This document shows, one piece after another, positions 63,691-64,000 of a stretch of DNA of 64,000 nucleotides. The DNA lies in the NCBI GenBank assembly GCA_943369755.1, contig CALROG020000010.1, positions 1 through 64,000 of the forward strand. Direction: 5' to 3'. This DNA comes from CALROG01 sp943369755. GTDB lineage: Bacteria > Pseudomonadota > Gammaproteobacteria > Burkholderiales > Burkholderiaceae_C. Below the pieces are notes generated by a model. That model was not told the DNA's origin. It searched no databases and was given only the letters and a program-made list of their open reading frames with translations. The first letter of the stretch is position 1, and the number at the start of each line of letters is the position of its first letter. The position numbers and the translations under genes were made by a program.

Positions 63691-63966
63691 GGCTGGATAG
63701 TCGGGTGCCGCAGCGGGTACTTACACGGACTTGCCAGGACACGACCGCGCTGGCCCTGCGCTGCACTTCCCGAGACCCTCGCCGACCCGGCCGGAACCGC
63801 CCGATTAGGCGTTTAAGGCAATGTGGTCCATAATGCTGCGGTGAGCGGCCCACGGGCCGTCACAGGTTAGCGGTGATTGGTCAGTTTCGCGTCTTTGAAT
63901 TCTCTGGTTTGTTGATTGCGTTTTGCGGACTCCATCGCGTTGTGCGTTTTTTTCCAGGAGTCCGAT
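63691..63966. other. Leader region before the RNA-binding protein gene
   Basis: 276 bases divergent between the thioredoxin-like and RRM genes. No gene seen. It ends in TTTTTTTCCAGGAGTCCGAT, with CAGGAG as a good ribosome-binding site. The long T-rich leader fits cold-shock-type genes, but no promoter could be fixed with confidence. Confidence 0.45.
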
Positions 63967-64000
63967 ATGGGCAACAAACTTTACGTGGGCAACCTGCCCT
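63967..64000 (+). CDS. RNA-recognition-motif protein, 5' end only (partial)
   Basis: The first eleven codons read MGNKLYVGNLP, which is the RNP2 strand (LYVGNL) of an RRM domain, before the window ends. Small glycine-rich single-RRM proteins of this type are common in betaproteobacteria and usually cold- or stress-linked. CAGGAG seven bases before ATG supports the start. Confidence 0.85.
   Translation, partial: MGNKLYVGNLP

Overview
The window is a high-GC chromosomal segment of a Burkholderiales bacterium, most likely a member of the Comamonadaceae (Polaromonas/Rhodoferax/Variovorax-like). This is inferred from the abundance of Bug-type receptors, the lptD-surA-rsmA order, the metX-metW pair, the 87-residue IF-1, and the GC-rich intergenic repeats typical of that family. 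No rRNA, tRNA, phage, transposase or CRISPR array was seen. Both ends cut through genes: transketolase at the left and an RNA-recognition-motif protein at the right.

Layout. 1-3.6 kb: transketolase (partial), then murU-pepP. 3.7-9.6 kb: a Tat-exported flavin amine oxidase with an extra C-terminal module, malic enzyme maeB, and a secreted barnase-type RNase followed by its barstar inhibitor. 9.6-17.9 kb: housekeeping and envelope genes (rsmA, surA, lptD, amgK, rsmE, an MFS carrier, a YidB-like protein). 17.9-30.2 kb: a lipase/dipeptidase pair, a GST, then a catabolic cluster with a GntR regulator, di-haem peroxidase, intradiol dioxygenase, FAH hydrolase, Bug receptor, nitroreductase, tautomerase, flavodoxin and LysR regulator. 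30.2-34.6 kb: a small coiled-coil HTH protein, a soluble hybrid histidine kinase and infA. 34.6-46.3 kb: a long minus-strand sugar-acid type operon (SMP-30 lactonase, GntR, IPMDH-like dehydrogenase, Gfo/Idh oxidoreductase, a TRAP transporter and several extra receptors). 46.3-51.2 kb: an L-threonate/D-erythronate operon (Bug, ltnD, denD, otnK, otnC), whose missing isomerase (otnI) lies 11 kb away at 34.6 kb under a matching operator. 51.2-54.2 kb: chromate genes (chrB-like, chrA) coupled to a GntR regulator. 54.6-56.9 kb: a putative metal-handling operon (HupE/UreJ-like, DUF6488, EamA carrier with a His-rich tail). 56.9-60.6 kb: metX-metW under a SAM-II riboswitch, a GDT1-type Mn exporter, and amtB with a sigma-54-like promoter. 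60.6-63.7 kb: a bufferin (copper-binding peptide) operon.

The least expected structure is a family of 48-base interspersed elements. I count eight copies, all exactly 48 bases long (16 codons), scattered over 60 kb. Three are intergenic, one supplies the 3' end of a gene, and four lie in-frame inside protein genes (murU, chrA, bufC and possibly otnC). They behave like the Rickettsia palindromic elements that insert into reading frames. The strongest known-but-recent system is the bufferin operon, and its own maturation gene bufC carries one of these inserts.
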